Assembly: GCA_965243605.1 (NCBI GenBank)
Contig: CBDEVQ010000033.1
Coordinates: 39,731 to 103,730 of the forward strand
Direction of reading: 5' to 3'
Source: JBMYYR01 sp965243605
Lineage (GTDB): Bacteria; Bacteroidota; Bacteroidia; Flavobacteriales; CAJXXR01
Length of the DNA stretch: 64,000 nt
Numbering within the stretch: the stretch's first letter is position 1; every line of letters begins with the position of its first letter. Positions 1 to 9,299 of the stretch are shown here, one piece after another. Below the pieces are notes generated by a model, which searched no databases, was not told the DNA's origin, and saw nothing but the letters and a program-made list of their open reading frames with translations. The translations under genes were made by a program, and so were the position numbers.

Positions 1-1
1 A

Positions 2-244
2 GAAAACAACGTTTTAGTTTGGGAATGTATAGAAAGTCCACACGGTTGGGTTGGGAATACGATCACCTTTCAATTGGATGAAAACGACGGTAAAACGCGA
101 GTTAGATTCACCCATGAAGGCTTCCCAGAACAAGATGATTTTTATGCAATTTGTAATTTTTCTTGGGGAAGATATATGGAAAGCTTAAGACAATTGTGCC
201 AATCTGGTAAAGGAGAAGGTTTTGGAACAGCACATTATAGATAG
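2..244 (+). CDS. SRPBCC-domain protein, C-terminal part (partial)
   Basis: Open from the window edge; the 5' part is missing. The visible 80 residues contain the tail of a START/AHSA1-like fold: a 'HGWVGNTITFQL' strand, 'TRVRFTHEGFPE', and a final helix 'WGRYMESLRQLCQSG', the usual end of SRPBCC proteins, which bind hydrophobic ligands in a helix-grip pocket. It lies 36 bp upstream of a YCII-domain gene on the same strand, so the two are probably co-transcribed. SRPBCC and YCII genes commonly accompany ECF42 sigma factors, and one is present at 1969. The ligand is unknown. Confidence 0.75.
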   Translation, partial: ENNVLVWECIESPHGWVGNTITFQLDENDGKTRVRFTHEGFPEQDDFYAICNFSWGRYMESLRQLCQSGKGEGFGTAHYR

Positions 245-280
245 AAATACGAATTACAAACTTATTAAAACAAAAATACG

Positions 281-625
281 ATGAAGGATTACATGTTTAT
301 TATTAGAGGTGGAGAAAATATGGATGACGTTTATACGCCTGAGGCTATGCAAGAGCATATGCAAAAATGGCAAGTATGGATGGGTGGAATGGCCAAGGAA
401 GGAAAGTTAGTTGGTGGAGAACCCTTAATGAATGAAGGTAAATCTCTAACCAATAAAGGAACTAAAGTAACAGACCGTCCATTAGTTGAAGGTAAAGAAT
501 TAGTTGGAGGATACATTATTGTTAAGGCCACTACTTTAAACGAAGCTACCGAAATGGCCAAAGGATGTCCTGGATTTGAACACGACTGTACAATTGAAGT
601 GCGCGAAATAAGACCAATGGGATAG
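281..625 (+). CDS. YCII-related (DGPF) domain protein
   Basis: A 114-residue protein that is essentially one YCII-related domain: 'MKDYMFIIRGG', then 'WQVWMGGMAKEGKLVGGEPL', the 'VGGYIIVKATTLNEATEMAKGCP' strand-helix, and a final 'IEVREIRPM' strand. These domains form ferredoxin-like dimers; the enzyme role of stand-alone members is not established. DGPF proteins are the typical genomic partner of ECF42 sigma factors, and one is encoded 1.3 kb downstream, so I infer a shared regulon. The gene ends just before a strong hairpin terminator. An alternative start is the ATG at residue 5. Confidence 0.85.
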   Translation: MKDYMFIIRGGENMDDVYTPEAMQEHMQKWQVWMGGMAKEGKLVGGEPLMNEGKSLTNKGTKVTDRPLVEGKELVGGYIIVKATTLNEATEMAKGCPGFEHDCTIEVREIRPMG

Positions 626-639
626 AAATAAAAAGAGTA

Positions 640-681
640 AAACTAAAAATAGCGCTAATAAATTGGCGCTATTTTTAGTTT
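640..681. terminator. Bidirectional hairpin terminator
   Basis: A perfect 16-bp inverted repeat (640-655 and 666-681; core CTAAAAATAGCGC / GCGCTATTTTTAG) with a 10-nt loop. It has A-rich and T-rich outer arms on both strands and lies between the convergent YCII and hydrolase genes. Confidence 0.85.
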
Positions 682-735
682 ATATACGTAATATTCTAAA
701 TCAAATTAGAGACTTTACTCTCTATTCTAAAACGA

Positions 736-1590
736 TTATTTTGCCATTAATTTTTGAATTTCCTCGATAACCAAATTTGGTTCGTCTATCATAATATAAT
801 GCCCAGACTGAGTTGTAGGGATATGAACAAAATCTGAAATTCCTTCACCGAGCTCTTTGTGTGCATCATACCAAATTTGTCTGCTACCACCATTCAATTC
901 ATCCGAAGTGATATTACCTTCATCTTCTTTCATACTCGTGAGCACCGTTATTGGAATATTTGGAAGGTCAGCTAAAGTAGAAGCGTATGCGATGTTCTCA
1001 ATCAATGACCTCGCTTCCATTGGCGCACCATGTACTTCCCCATACATTTCCACCATTAAATCATATAGCAGATCTTCACCGTCTTGCCCTGGGTTATTAT
1101 AACTTTCGTGTGAAGGATCAATAAACAATAAAGCCTCTACATTATCAGGGTTTTTGAGCGTATAATCCCTTGCAATGAATCCTCCAATAGAATGACTAAC
1201 CAATATCATTTTACGTCCATTTAAGTAAGGAGCAACAACCTGTTCTAATTCAAAAGACAACTGTTCTATCGTTCTAGGTCCTGGTCCTATTTCTGAATTT
1301 TCATATCCTGCTCTATCATAAAGTAATACATCCGATTCTTCTCCTATTTCATCCAAAATATGATTTAAAAACCAAACAGAATGTCCATTCCCTAACCCAG
1401 ACTCAAATACAATCAAATTTTCAGTATCGTTAATCTGAGAATACGTTTCTAAAGTATGCGTCCCAATATTTATACTATTTTGTTCTGGTGGGTTATCTAA
1501 TGTTTGTTTATCGTCTTCTTCACAAGAGGCCAATGTTACCAATACCAAACTTGTTAGTAATCCAATTTGGATGTTCTTTAATCTTTTCAT
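736..1590 (-). CDS. Alpha/beta hydrolase, secreted lipoprotein
   Basis: A 284-residue protein with a lipoprotein signal 'LLTSLVLVTLASC' (Cys about residue 23), so it should be anchored in an envelope membrane. The alpha/beta-hydrolase core shows the nucleophile elbow 'VSHSIGG' (Ser), an 'FIDPSHES' strand and the likely catalytic His in 'TTQSGHYIMIDEP' near the C-terminus. The substrate cannot be told; esterase or acyl hydrolase is the usual activity. It is transcribed towards the YCII gene and is not obviously part of that operon. ATG start confirmed by the signal peptide directly behind it. Confidence 0.8.
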   Translation of the reverse strand: MKRLKNIQIGLLTSLVLVTLASCEEDDKQTLDNPPEQNSINIGTHTLETYSQINDTENLIVFESGLGNGHSVWFLNHILDEIGEESDVLLYDRAGYENSEIGPGPRTIEQLSFELEQVVAPYLNGRKMILVSHSIGGFIARDYTLKNPDNVEALLFIDPSHESYNNPGQDGEDLLYDLMVEMYGEVHGAPMEARSLIENIAYASTLADLPNIPITVLTSMKEDEGNITSDELNGGSRQIWYDAHKELGEGISDFVHIPTTQSGHYIMIDEPNLVIEEIQKLMAK

Positions 1591-1932
1591 TTTACTTCGT
1601 TTTGTTAATTATGAAGCAAAAGTATTTTCTATTCTTCTTTTGGTTATACCATTTTATAAGTTAGAACGTATTGACGAAAACAGATCTAACATATAATTTC
1701 ATTTCGGAGAACATTAATTAGTTTATTCAAAAAAAAAGACAATCCCTATTACTCAATACAACCTTAGATAATACTAATATTTGACTTTTATTAATAGATT
1801 ACCATTGGGTCTGTATTTTCTCATTTCAAATTGTATTAACGTCTCCTTTATTAAAGGCTACGTTAATTATACACGATATATACTGTATTTTTGATACAAA
1901 TTTCATATTTTAATCTCGAATTATGATCTAAA
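1591..1932. other. AT-rich intergenic region with a candidate sigma-gene promoter
   Basis: About 340 bp without a credible ORF between the divergent hydrolase and ECF42 genes. TATTTTTG at 1886-1893 matches the flavobacterial -7 element TAnnTTTG and lies about 75 bp before the ATG at 1969; no good -33 element (TTG/TTTG) could be placed at the right distance, so the promoter call is tentative. Confidence 0.35.
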
Positions 1933-1968
1933 GTGTCTCAATTCATAGGTTCACTTCGTTATATAAAT

Positions 1969-3255
1969 ATGGTTAAACAATCTAAACATATCCACAGCAC
2001 GATTAATGCGCTTTATAAACAGGAATCTGGTAAAATGATTTCAGTGTTAATTAAGATTTTTGGTACAGAAAATATAGAGTTAGCAGAAGATGTTATTCAG
2101 GATGCCATGCTTGTTGCCATAGAAAAATGGGATAAAAATGGATTACCAGAAAATCCAACGGCATGGTTATACCGGGTGGCAAAAAACAAAGCAATAGATA
2201 TTGTACGCCGTAAAAAACACAGTAAAACCATAGATTTTTCAGATCCAGAACGGAAATTATTATCCTCAGAATATACGTTATCATCTACGATGGATGCTTT
2301 GTGGCAAGAAAATCAGATTGACGACGATTTTCTAGCGATGATGTATGCCTGTTGTCATCCGGAATTGTCTTCTGAAAATCAAATTACTTTTATTCTAAAA
2401 TCCCTATGTGGTTTTTCTACCCATGAAATTGCAAAAGCTTTTCTTACCTCCGAAGATACAGTATCTAAACGTCTATATAGAACAAAATCCTATTTCAGGA
2501 AACATAAAATTAAACCCCAGATACCTTCATTAGAAGAAATTAAACCGCGAACTAAATCGGTTTTGCATACCCTTTATCTTATGTTTAATGAAGGCTATAA
2601 TTCTAGCCACTCCAATGCACTTATACGTAAAGACATAATATCTAATGCCATATTTTTAACTAAAGCCTTATTAGAACATAAAGAAAGTCAATTGCCTGAA
2701 GCTTATGCCTTATTGGCTTTAATGTACTTCCATACTTCTAGAATTGAAGGTAGAACGAATGTTTTAGGTCATTTAATTACTTTAAAACATCAAAATCGAT
2801 CCGTTTGGGATCAGGAATTAATTGTTCTTGGAAACTATTATATGAACAAAGCTGCATTTGGACCTCATTTAACGGCTTATCATTTAGAAGCAGCCATAGC
2901 GTATGAACATTGTACAGCACCTACCTATAACAAAACCAATTGGAAGAATATCATTAACTATTACGACATACTCTATCAGTTAAATCATGATCCGGTCGTT
3001 TATCTTAACAGGTGTTTGGTTATTTTAGAACTATACGGTCCATTTAAAGCCTTAAAAGAACTGGATCATATTAACGGCGATCCGTTTTTACAAAAGTACT
3101 ATTTGTATTATGCCATAAAAGGATCTATCTATGAACAAATGAATTTACCTCAACAGGCCATTTTGGATTTTGAAAAGGCCATGACCTTAACTAAGTCTAA
3201 CCCGGAGTTAAGCTTATTACAAGAGAAATTAATTAACCTTCGTAAGCCCCAGTAA
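1969..3255 (+). CDS. ECF42-type RNA polymerase sigma factor with DUF6596 C-terminal domain
   Basis: The N-terminal 170 residues hold sigma region 2 ('LAEDVIQDAMLVAIEKW', 'PTAWLYRVAKNKAIDIVRRKK') and region 4 ('KSLCGFSTHEIAKAFLTSEDTVSKRLYRTKSYFRK'). A long C-terminal extension follows ('LYLMFNEGYNSS', 'LLALMYFHTSR', 'VYLNRCLVILELYGP') that matches DUF6596, the helical/TPR-like region defining ECF42. That group has no anti-sigma factor; the extension is thought to control activity. I place the start at ATG 1969 (MVKQSKHIH) because the longer GTG start at 1933 adds 12 residues outside the family region. Likely target is the DGPF/SRPBCC pair upstream (inference). Confidence 0.9.
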   Translation: MVKQSKHIHSTINALYKQESGKMISVLIKIFGTENIELAEDVIQDAMLVAIEKWDKNGLPENPTAWLYRVAKNKAIDIVRRKKHSKTIDFSDPERKLLSSEYTLSSTMDALWQENQIDDDFLAMMYACCHPELSSENQITFILKSLCGFSTHEIAKAFLTSEDTVSKRLYRTKSYFRKHKIKPQIPSLEEIKPRTKSVLHTLYLMFNEGYNSSHSNALIRKDIISNAIFLTKALLEHKESQLPEAYALLALMYFHTSRIEGRTNVLGHLITLKHQNRSVWDQELIVLGNYYMNKAAFGPHLTAYHLEAAIAYEHCTAPTYNKTNWKNIINYYDILYQLNHDPVVYLNRCLVILELYGPFKALKELDHINGDPFLQKYYLYYAIKGSIYEQMNLPQQAILDFEKAMTLTKSNPELSLLQEKLINLRKPQ

Positions 3256-3289
3256 AAAAGAGTTTTTATATAATACGAAAACACAAACA

Positions 3290-3340
3290 AATAAAAAGAG
3301 TGCTATTAAAACTTCTGTTTTAAATAGCACTCTTTTTATT
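3290..3340. terminator. Bidirectional hairpin terminator
   Basis: A perfect 18-bp stem (AATAAAAAGAGTGCTATT at 3290-3307 with its complement at 3323-3340) and a 15-nt loop between the convergent sigma-factor and lipoprotein genes; A/T-rich arms give a U-tract in either direction. Confidence 0.9.
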
Positions 3341-3359
3341 ATATATAGTAATCTATGGA

Positions 3360-3794
3360 TTACAATATCATATTATCACTTATGATAATTTTGTATTGAG
3401 ATACTCCATATTCTAAATCATCTTTCTTATCCCAAATCCATAAACTATTTATAACGGGTTTCTGCTCGTATGCCGGAATTAGAGTAACACTATCTATTTC
3501 GTGTATTCTATATAATAATAATTTTTTTCCAGCATAAAACTCACTTGGAGATGCATGACTTTCTTCCTCTACAAATACTTCAATAGGAACCATTTGCGCA
3601 GAATCTATAACTAACGTATCCGTTGGATCCTCATCTTTAAGATAGTATAATCTATGTTTAGAGTTATTTAATATAAGAAAAATCCCTGTACCTTCTGGGG
3701 TATCTTGTTCATTTTCTTTATCACAACTCCAAAGTGCAGTTAAAGAAAAAACTAATAATATGGCTATAGCTAAAAAACGACTGGTTTTATTCAT
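3360..3794 (-). CDS. Hypothetical lipoprotein
   Basis: A 144-residue protein with a lipobox 'LTALWSC' (Cys about residue 24) followed by an acidic linker. The rest is a mixed beta protein ('GIFLILNNSKHRLYYL', 'TLVIDSAQMVPIEVFVEEE') with no motif I recognise. The signal peptide supports that it is a real, exported gene. It stands alone, ending at the shared terminator. Function unknown. Confidence 0.7.
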   Translation of the reverse strand: MNKTSRFLAIAILLVFSLTALWSCDKENEQDTPEGTGIFLILNNSKHRLYYLKDEDPTDTLVIDSAQMVPIEVFVEEESHASPSEFYAGKKLLLYRIHEIDSVTLIPAYEQKPVINSLWIWDKKDDLEYGVSQYKIIISDNMIL

Positions 3795-3905
3795 TTTGAT
3801 GTATTTAATAATAAAATTGCATGTTAACTCTGCATAAAAGCACTAAACATTGAAAAACATACGCAAATTAACGAAATTAAAAGTCTAAAAAAAATTATAC
3901 TTCAA

Positions 3906-5090
3906 TCATTTTAATCCAACACTTTGTAGGTAATTCTTACATTTTAATATTTCGCAGTATATATTCTCATATTCTGGTAAAATATTTTTTAAGTCAAATA
4001 ACTGAGCATGTTTAAATGCATTCTCTTTAAAGTTTTCCAAGGTTTGTTTGTCCTGTAAAATGTATAATGCATTTTTAGACATGGACTTAATGTCTCCAAC
4101 ATCACTTATAAACCCTGTTTTACCATGTGCATTAACCTCTGGAAGTCCACCTGTATTGGTAGAAATTACAGGTACTTTACTGGCCATGGCTTCTAAAGCT
4201 ACCAATCCAAAACTCTCTGTTTCTGAAGGTAGAATCATAAGATCACACAAATCTAATATTTGAGGTACATCTGGACTTTTCCCAACAAAACGTACTTTCT
4301 TAGAAAGGTTTAATTTTCTTACTAAGCGCTCAGCTTCATCTCTACAAGGTCCATCACCTACCATAATTAAAGTGGATGAAATGTCTTTGTTCACATTGTT
4401 GAATACCTGAATAACATCTTCTACACGTTTAACTGGTCTAAAATTTGAGATGTGAACCATTACAGGTTCTCCATTTGGAGAAAGAATACGCTTTAAACGT
4501 TCTCTTCTTACCAGTTCTTTTTCGGTATAATCTAACTTATACTCACTAAAGTCAATAAAGTTAGGTACAACGTGTATTTTTTCAGGTTTTATATCAAAAA
4601 ACTCACATGTTTCTTTCTTTAAATCTTCTGACACTGAAGTAACGTAATCAGATTGATTAATGGCAAAAGATATTACAGGCTTCAATAAACTGCTTTTACC
4701 TACTAAGGTAATATCGGTTCCGTGAAGGGTTGTAATAATTGGAATTGTAATCCCTTGTTGTAATAAAATTTGCTTCGCCGAATAGGCAACATAAGCATTT
4801 GGAATGGCATAATGTACATGTAAAACATCTAGTTTTTCATGTTTTATAACATCAACCATCTTTGCTGCTAAAGAAAGTTCATAAGGCGGAAATTCAAACA
4901 AAGGGTAATCTACAGTACTAACCTCATGGTAGTACACATTTTCTTCGAAAACCTCTAACCTAACAGGTTGTTTATATGTAATAAAGTGTATTTCGTATCC
5001 TTTTTTGGCCAAAGCACGTCCTAATTCTGTTGCAACGATACCAGATCCTCCATAGGTCGGAAAACATACAATTCCGATCTTTAATTCCAT
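3906..5090 (-). CDS. bshA: N-acetyl-alpha-D-glucosaminyl L-malate synthase BshA
   Basis: First enzyme of bacillithiol synthesis: transfers GlcNAc from UDP-GlcNAc to L-malate. The N-terminus 'IGIVCFPTYGGSGIVATELGRALAKKGYEIHFIT' is diagnostic for BshA. The C-terminal GT4 half has 'VHISNFRPVKRVEDVIQVF' and the donor-binding EX7E motif within 'ETESFGLVALEAMA' (about residues 285-300). At 394 aa it is slightly longer than the usual 375-380. Cytoplasmic. It stands alone here, with no bshB or bshC alongside. It implies bacillithiol is the low-molecular-weight thiol of this organism. Confidence 0.93.
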   Translation of the reverse strand: MELKIGIVCFPTYGGSGIVATELGRALAKKGYEIHFITYKQPVRLEVFEENVYYHEVSTVDYPLFEFPPYELSLAAKMVDVIKHEKLDVLHVHYAIPNAYVAYSAKQILLQQGITIPIITTLHGTDITLVGKSSLLKPVISFAINQSDYVTSVSEDLKKETCEFFDIKPEKIHVVPNFIDFSEYKLDYTEKELVRRERLKRILSPNGEPVMVHISNFRPVKRVEDVIQVFNNVNKDISSTLIMVGDGPCRDEAERLVRKLNLSKKVRFVGKSPDVPQILDLCDLMILPSETESFGLVALEAMASKVPVISTNTGGLPEVNAHGKTGFISDVGDIKSMSKNALYILQDKQTLENFKENAFKHAQLFDLKNILPEYENIYCEILKCKNYLQSVGLK

Positions 5091-5191
5091 GTGTTTATGT
5101 ATTTTTCTAAATGCAAAATTACTGAATTATTTTAGGGTGTCGATATTTTAATAATCAATTCAACTTATACCCTAATTTCTAAGCACTGAAA

Positions 5192-5767
5192 CTATTCGAC
5201 TGTATTGTCTTCAAATTTCTTCCACTCCCCATTCATATTTCCATTATCATAGTTAACTTCAGCTTTTAAATTTCCACTTTCGTAAAATTGCTGTGCTAAA
5301 CCATTAATATTTCCATTTTCATAGATGTAAGTCATACTTACTTTTCCTGAACTATAAAACCAAGATGCCACACCATGTTTTACTCCATTTACATAGGTAC
5401 AAGATTCTTGAAGGCTTCTTCCATCTTTATTGTATTTAGAATACTCTCCGTCTAAAACACCGTTTGTATAGTTGGCCTTTAACTCAAGTCTACCAGTAGA
5501 TGTATAGTTCATCTGTACACCGTCTAACTTTCCATTTAGATAGTTGTTTTGATGAATTAAATTACCTCTTTGGTCAATTTCTAAATGAACCCCATTTAGC
5601 TGACCATCTTTCATTTGAGATAGCTTTTGTACCATTCCTGTAGAGTAATAGGTAACCTCTTTAGCCACTTCTTCATTATTTGTTGTAGATGCAGGTGCAG
5701 GTTCATTTGCTGGTTTATCACAAGCTATTAACCCCATTAAACCGAATATCAATACGGACTTTTTCAT
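5192..5767 (-). CDS. MORN-repeat (YwqK-like) lipoprotein
   Basis: A 191-residue protein with lipobox 'FGLMGLIAC' (Cys 16) and about six MORN-type repeats of the form 'G.....Y..G.L.G...Y...G....K.NY.NG' covering residues 45-185. Such proteins are often auto-annotated as 'YwqK family antitoxin', but nothing here supports a toxin partner; a structural or cell-surface role is equally likely. It overlaps the stop of the upstream GH3 fusion gene by 4 bp, so it is the last gene of an rdgB-GH3-MORN operon. Confidence 0.8.
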   Translation of the reverse strand: MKKSVLIFGLMGLIACDKPANEPAPASTTNNEEVAKEVTYYSTGMVQKLSQMKDGQLNGVHLEIDQRGNLIHQNNYLNGKLDGVQMNYTSTGRLELKANYTNGVLDGEYSKYNKDGRSLQESCTYVNGVKHGVASWFYSSGKVSMTYIYENGNINGLAQQFYESGNLKAEVNYDNGNMNGEWKKFEDNTVE

Positions 5768-8724
5768 TGTTCTTTGGTATTTAATAAATTATAAAACTCA
5801 CTTTGTAATTTCGTACGAACATCCCATTTCATTAGTTTCCTATTATCCATGGTTGGGTAAGTACGATTAGATAAAAATATGAAAATCATACCATTTTCTG
5901 GATCTGCCCAGGCCATTGTTCCAGTGAAGCCTGTATGTCCAAAACTTTTATTTGAAGCCAACGCACTAGTTGGTCCATTTCCTTCTTCTATTAAGGGTTT
6001 ATCAAATCCTAAACCTCTTCGGTTTCCATCGTCGCAATACTGACACTCTGTAAACGTATCAATGGTAGACGCTTCGAAATATTTTTTATTTCCGTAGGTT
6101 CCTTTTTGTAAATACATCTGCATGATTTTAGCCAAGTCTGATGCCGACGAGAATAAACCCGCATGTCCACCTACTCCACCTAACATTGCTGCACCCATAT
6201 CATGCACTTCTCCTCTTAATGTTTTGTTTCTAAAATACGTGTCTTGTTCAGAGGGTACAATGCCTTTATGATTTCCAGGGTTATACTGTATAGAATATGC
6301 GCCTAAAGGTTCAAAGAATTTAGATTTCGGGAAAGTTTCTAAACTTAAACCTTGGGAATCTTCAATATAATCTTTCAAAATATAATACCCCAAATCACTA
6401 TACTTATACTCTTTTGTCTCTCTAAGTTCAGATTCAGAAATCCAATAATCTATAGAATCTATATACTGATTATTCATATAAATACCCTTAGCTACCGGCA
6501 CAGAGTATAGTTCATTTTGTTTAGTAGCATAAACAGCTGTATCTCGCTTTAAATCTTCGTTTAGGGTATTCTTATAAAACGGGATCCAAGATTTTAAACG
6601 GGCTTGGTGCGTTAAAATATCTTTAACGGTTAAGTCTGCTTTATTGGTTGTTTTATACTTTTTCAAGAGTTCTCCAAGTTTATCCGTTAAGGTAAACTTG
6701 TTTGCTTCGTATAAATGCATTAGTGTTGGTACTGAAGCTGTAACTTTAGTAATTGATGCAATATCGTAAAGACTCTGGTTGTTTATGGCAATCTTGTTAT
6801 TGTAAGTCTGGTAACCATAAGATTTATTAAAAATAACGTTTCCATCTTTGGCTACTAACAATTGACAACCTGGCATTGCTTTATGCTTAATAGAGTATTT
6901 AATAATAGAATCTACCTTAGAGAAATCATTTTCTATTAATCCATATTTTTGAGGGTGCTCTTCTTTTAGTATGTCTAATTTAGAGAAAGAAACCCCTGTA
7001 GATTCTGGAAATAATTTAGAAATACCAACAGGTAATTTCCCTTTTGGTGAGCGGGCTCCAAATAAAAATTGAGGCCCTAATAGTAACGCTTCCTTATTAT
7101 TTTGATAAGCGATAGAAATACTCTTAAATTGATCTAATCCTTTTTGTTCATAGATAGCATATGGATTCGAAAACACCATTAAATGCGCATCTTCAACTTC
7201 GCCTACATGCTCTAAAACAAAACGCTCTAAGTCTGTAAGTTCATATGATTTCCAAGGGTTAGCATCCGACTTATGAATACTAACTACAATTTGTTTACCA
7301 TGTTGTTTATTTAACCAAGTTGTAAATGCAGCTTGTTTAGACGATTTATTAAAATGTTTATGGTCAAAATTGGCATAAAACTTCATTTGCTTATCCATCA
7401 CGTCCAATTCAGTTTTATCTCCAAAACTTGCCCAAGCAAATCTTTGTTTATCTAACTTTCGGAACGGAAGTATGTGTTGTTCATTTTTAACCAAAGTAAA
7501 TGCATTTTCCATTAATGTTTGTTTCAACATTTCATAATAATCAACATTTACAGAATCTGGTAAAGCAATAGATTCATTTAGGTTTAAATGACTTTTCATC
7601 ATTAAAACACGCATACAACTTTTATCTAACGCCTCCATTGAATACTCTCCGTGTTTTATACCCCACATTACAGTATCAATAACAGCCTTCATATTTTGAG
7701 GTAATAACAACACATCATTACCTGCCTTTAATGCTTCTAATTCTAGCCTTCCATTATTATAATGATCTTGAACCCCTTTCATGGCTAATCCATCCGTCAT
7801 TACAATTCCCTTATAGCCAAACTCTTGTCTTAAAATTGAATCTACAATAATTTGAGACACCGATGCCGGTACATTTTCTTCTTTAGTAATTTTTGGAATA
7901 TCTAGGTGCGCTATCATTACAGCACTTACCCCTGAATCTACCAATTTAACAAACGGATAGTGTTCTATAGAATCTAAGCGTTCTCTTGTAAAGTTTAATC
8001 GAGGTAAGGTTAAATGCGAATCCATATCGGTATCCCCATGTCCAGGAAAGTGTTTTGCACAAGCCATTACTCCATTATGCTGCAACCCTTTCATATAAGA
8101 GATTCCTTTTCGGGCAACATTCACTTTATTTTCACCAAAAGAACGGCTATTAATAATTGGATTATTAGGATTGTTGTTAACGTCTACATCTGGAGCCAAG
8201 TTCATATGGATACCTAAACTTTTAAACTCCATAGCCATCTGTGCAGCAGCATCAAAAACCAATCGGTCGTCAGTAATAGCACCCAAAGTCATCATCCAAG
8301 GGTATTTAGGCATATCCGTTAATCGCATAGAAGCGCCCCATTCTCCATCAATAGAATAGATTAAGGGTATTTTAGAAATACTTTGGTATTTTTCACCTAA
8401 AGCTTTCATTTCTTCAGATTTTCCTTTAAAGAAGGTGATTCCTCCTATACCATATGTTTTAACCAATTTAGATAACTTCAACTCTTCGGCATCGTCTCTT
8501 AACGACGAAGAGCGGATGAAACAAAGTTGAGCTATTTTTTCTTCTGTCGTTAAGGAAGCAAGTGTTGTTGTTGCCCAACTTACATCGCCTTTTAAAAAAT
8601 CTGGTTTTGTGACTTTACTGGTGTCCATAAAACTCTCTAAACCTTGATCTATTTCTGTTGTAGATACAAAGCTTGAGCATATAAACAAAAACCCAAAAAC
8701 GCCTATGTTTAATAAGTATCGCAT
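5764..8724 (-). CDS. GH3 beta-N-acetylglucosaminidase fused to a beta-lactamase-fold serine hydrolase
   Basis: A 986-residue exported protein (N-terminal signal 'LLNIGVFGFLFICSSFVS'). Residues about 50-400 are a NagZ-type GH3 domain with the loop 'KHFPGHGDTDMDSH' (about 221-234; His/Asp dyad as general acid) and nucleophile Asp in 'MTDGLAM' (about 309). A GH3 C-terminal-type linker follows, then from about residue 610 a class C beta-lactamase/DD-peptidase domain with SxxK 'SITK' (about 656), 'YSD' as the Tyr-containing motif, and 'HTG' (about 929). The fusion is known in Bacteroidetes and suggests periplasmic peptidoglycan turnover: removal of GlcNAc plus peptide or ester cleavage. Overlaps rdgB by 1 bp and the MORN gene by 4 bp. 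Confidence 0.9.
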   Translation of the reverse strand: MRYLLNIGVFGFLFICSSFVSTTEIDQGLESFMDTSKVTKPDFLKGDVSWATTTLASLTTEEKIAQLCFIRSSSLRDDAEELKLSKLVKTYGIGGITFFKGKSEEMKALGEKYQSISKIPLIYSIDGEWGASMRLTDMPKYPWMMTLGAITDDRLVFDAAAQMAMEFKSLGIHMNLAPDVDVNNNPNNPIINSRSFGENKVNVARKGISYMKGLQHNGVMACAKHFPGHGDTDMDSHLTLPRLNFTRERLDSIEHYPFVKLVDSGVSAVMIAHLDIPKITKEENVPASVSQIIVDSILRQEFGYKGIVMTDGLAMKGVQDHYNNGRLELEALKAGNDVLLLPQNMKAVIDTVMWGIKHGEYSMEALDKSCMRVLMMKSHLNLNESIALPDSVNVDYYEMLKQTLMENAFTLVKNEQHILPFRKLDKQRFAWASFGDKTELDVMDKQMKFYANFDHKHFNKSSKQAAFTTWLNKQHGKQIVVSIHKSDANPWKSYELTDLERFVLEHVGEVEDAHLMVFSNPYAIYEQKGLDQFKSISIAYQNNKEALLLGPQFLFGARSPKGKLPVGISKLFPESTGVSFSKLDILKEEHPQKYGLIENDFSKVDSIIKYSIKHKAMPGCQLLVAKDGNVIFNKSYGYQTYNNKIAINNQSLYDIASITKVTASVPTLMHLYEANKFTLTDKLGELLKKYKTTNKADLTVKDILTHQARLKSWIPFYKNTLNEDLKRDTAVYATKQNELYSVPVAKGIYMNNQYIDSIDYWISESELRETKEYKYSDLGYYILKDYIEDSQGLSLETFPKSKFFEPLGAYSIQYNPGNHKGIVPSEQDTYFRNKTLRGEVHDMGAAMLGGVGGHAGLFSSASDLAKIMQMYLQKGTYGNKKYFEASTIDTFTECQYCDDGNRRGLGFDKPLIEEGNGPTSALASNKSFGHTGFTGTMAWADPENGMIFIFLSNRTYPTMDNRKLMKWDVRTKLQSEFYNLLNTKEQ

Positions 8725-9299
8725 TAATAAGATTTAAGGAATTCTATAAACTTAGTAACGGCACGTCCTCTATGGCTAATCTTATTCTTGGCATCTAAAG
8801 ACATTTCGGCAAAGGTTGTATTAAATCCATTGGGTTTAAAAATAGGATCATAACCAAACCCTTCCGTTCCAGAACGTTCATCACAAATTTCACCTTCAAC
8901 TTTCCCTTCAAAACAATAGTTTTCTCCTTTTACTTCAAATGAGATAACCGTTCTAAATTGTGCATTTCTATTGGATTCCCCTTTTAATTTTTCGAGAACC
9001 AAATCCATGTTTTTATTGGCATTTTTATCCTCTCCAGCATAACGTGCAGAATACACACCTGGTTCACCATTTAAAGCGTCAATTTCTAGACCGGTATCAT
9101 CGGCAAATATTGGATAATCCAATTGGTCGGCTAAATATTTAGCCTTCATTATGGCATTACCTTGTAGTGTTTCAGCGGTCTCTGGTATATCCTCAGTAAA
9201 TCCTATATCTTTTAATCCTATTATTTCTATATGTTCTGGTAAAAGCTTCGATATTTCTTTTACTTTATTTACATTTTGACTTGCAAAAAGTATTTTCAT
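8724..9299 (-). CDS. rdgB: Non-canonical purine NTP pyrophosphatase (RdgB/HAM1)
   Basis: Hydrolyses ITP, dITP and XTP to monophosphates, keeping deaminated purines out of DNA and RNA. Family motifs in order: 'ASQNVNKVKEI' (residues 6-16), 'FADDTGLEIDALNGEPGVYSARYAG' (about 65-90), 'EGFGYDPIF' and 'SHRGRA' at the C-terminus. 191 aa is the normal length. First gene of the operon; its stop overlaps the start of the GH3 fusion, indicating translational coupling with a functionally unrelated wall enzyme. Confidence 0.95.
   Translation of the reverse strand: MKILFASQNVNKVKEISKLLPEHIEIIGLKDIGFTEDIPETAETLQGNAIMKAKYLADQLDYPIFADDTGLEIDALNGEPGVYSARYAGEDKNANKNMDLVLEKLKGESNRNAQFRTVISFEVKGENYCFEGKVEGEICDERSGTEGFGYDPIFKPNGFNTTFAEMSLDAKNKISHRGRAVTKFIEFLKSY

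Noticed and set aside
1933..1968. GTG start for the ECF42 sigma factor
   Set aside because: Adds 12 residues outside the domain; ATG 1969 is closer to the family start, though no ribosome-binding site decides it.
5192..5767. Toxin-antitoxin system (YwqK 'antitoxin')
   Set aside because: Only MORN repeats and a lipobox are visible, and there is no toxin-like partner; the label is not supported.
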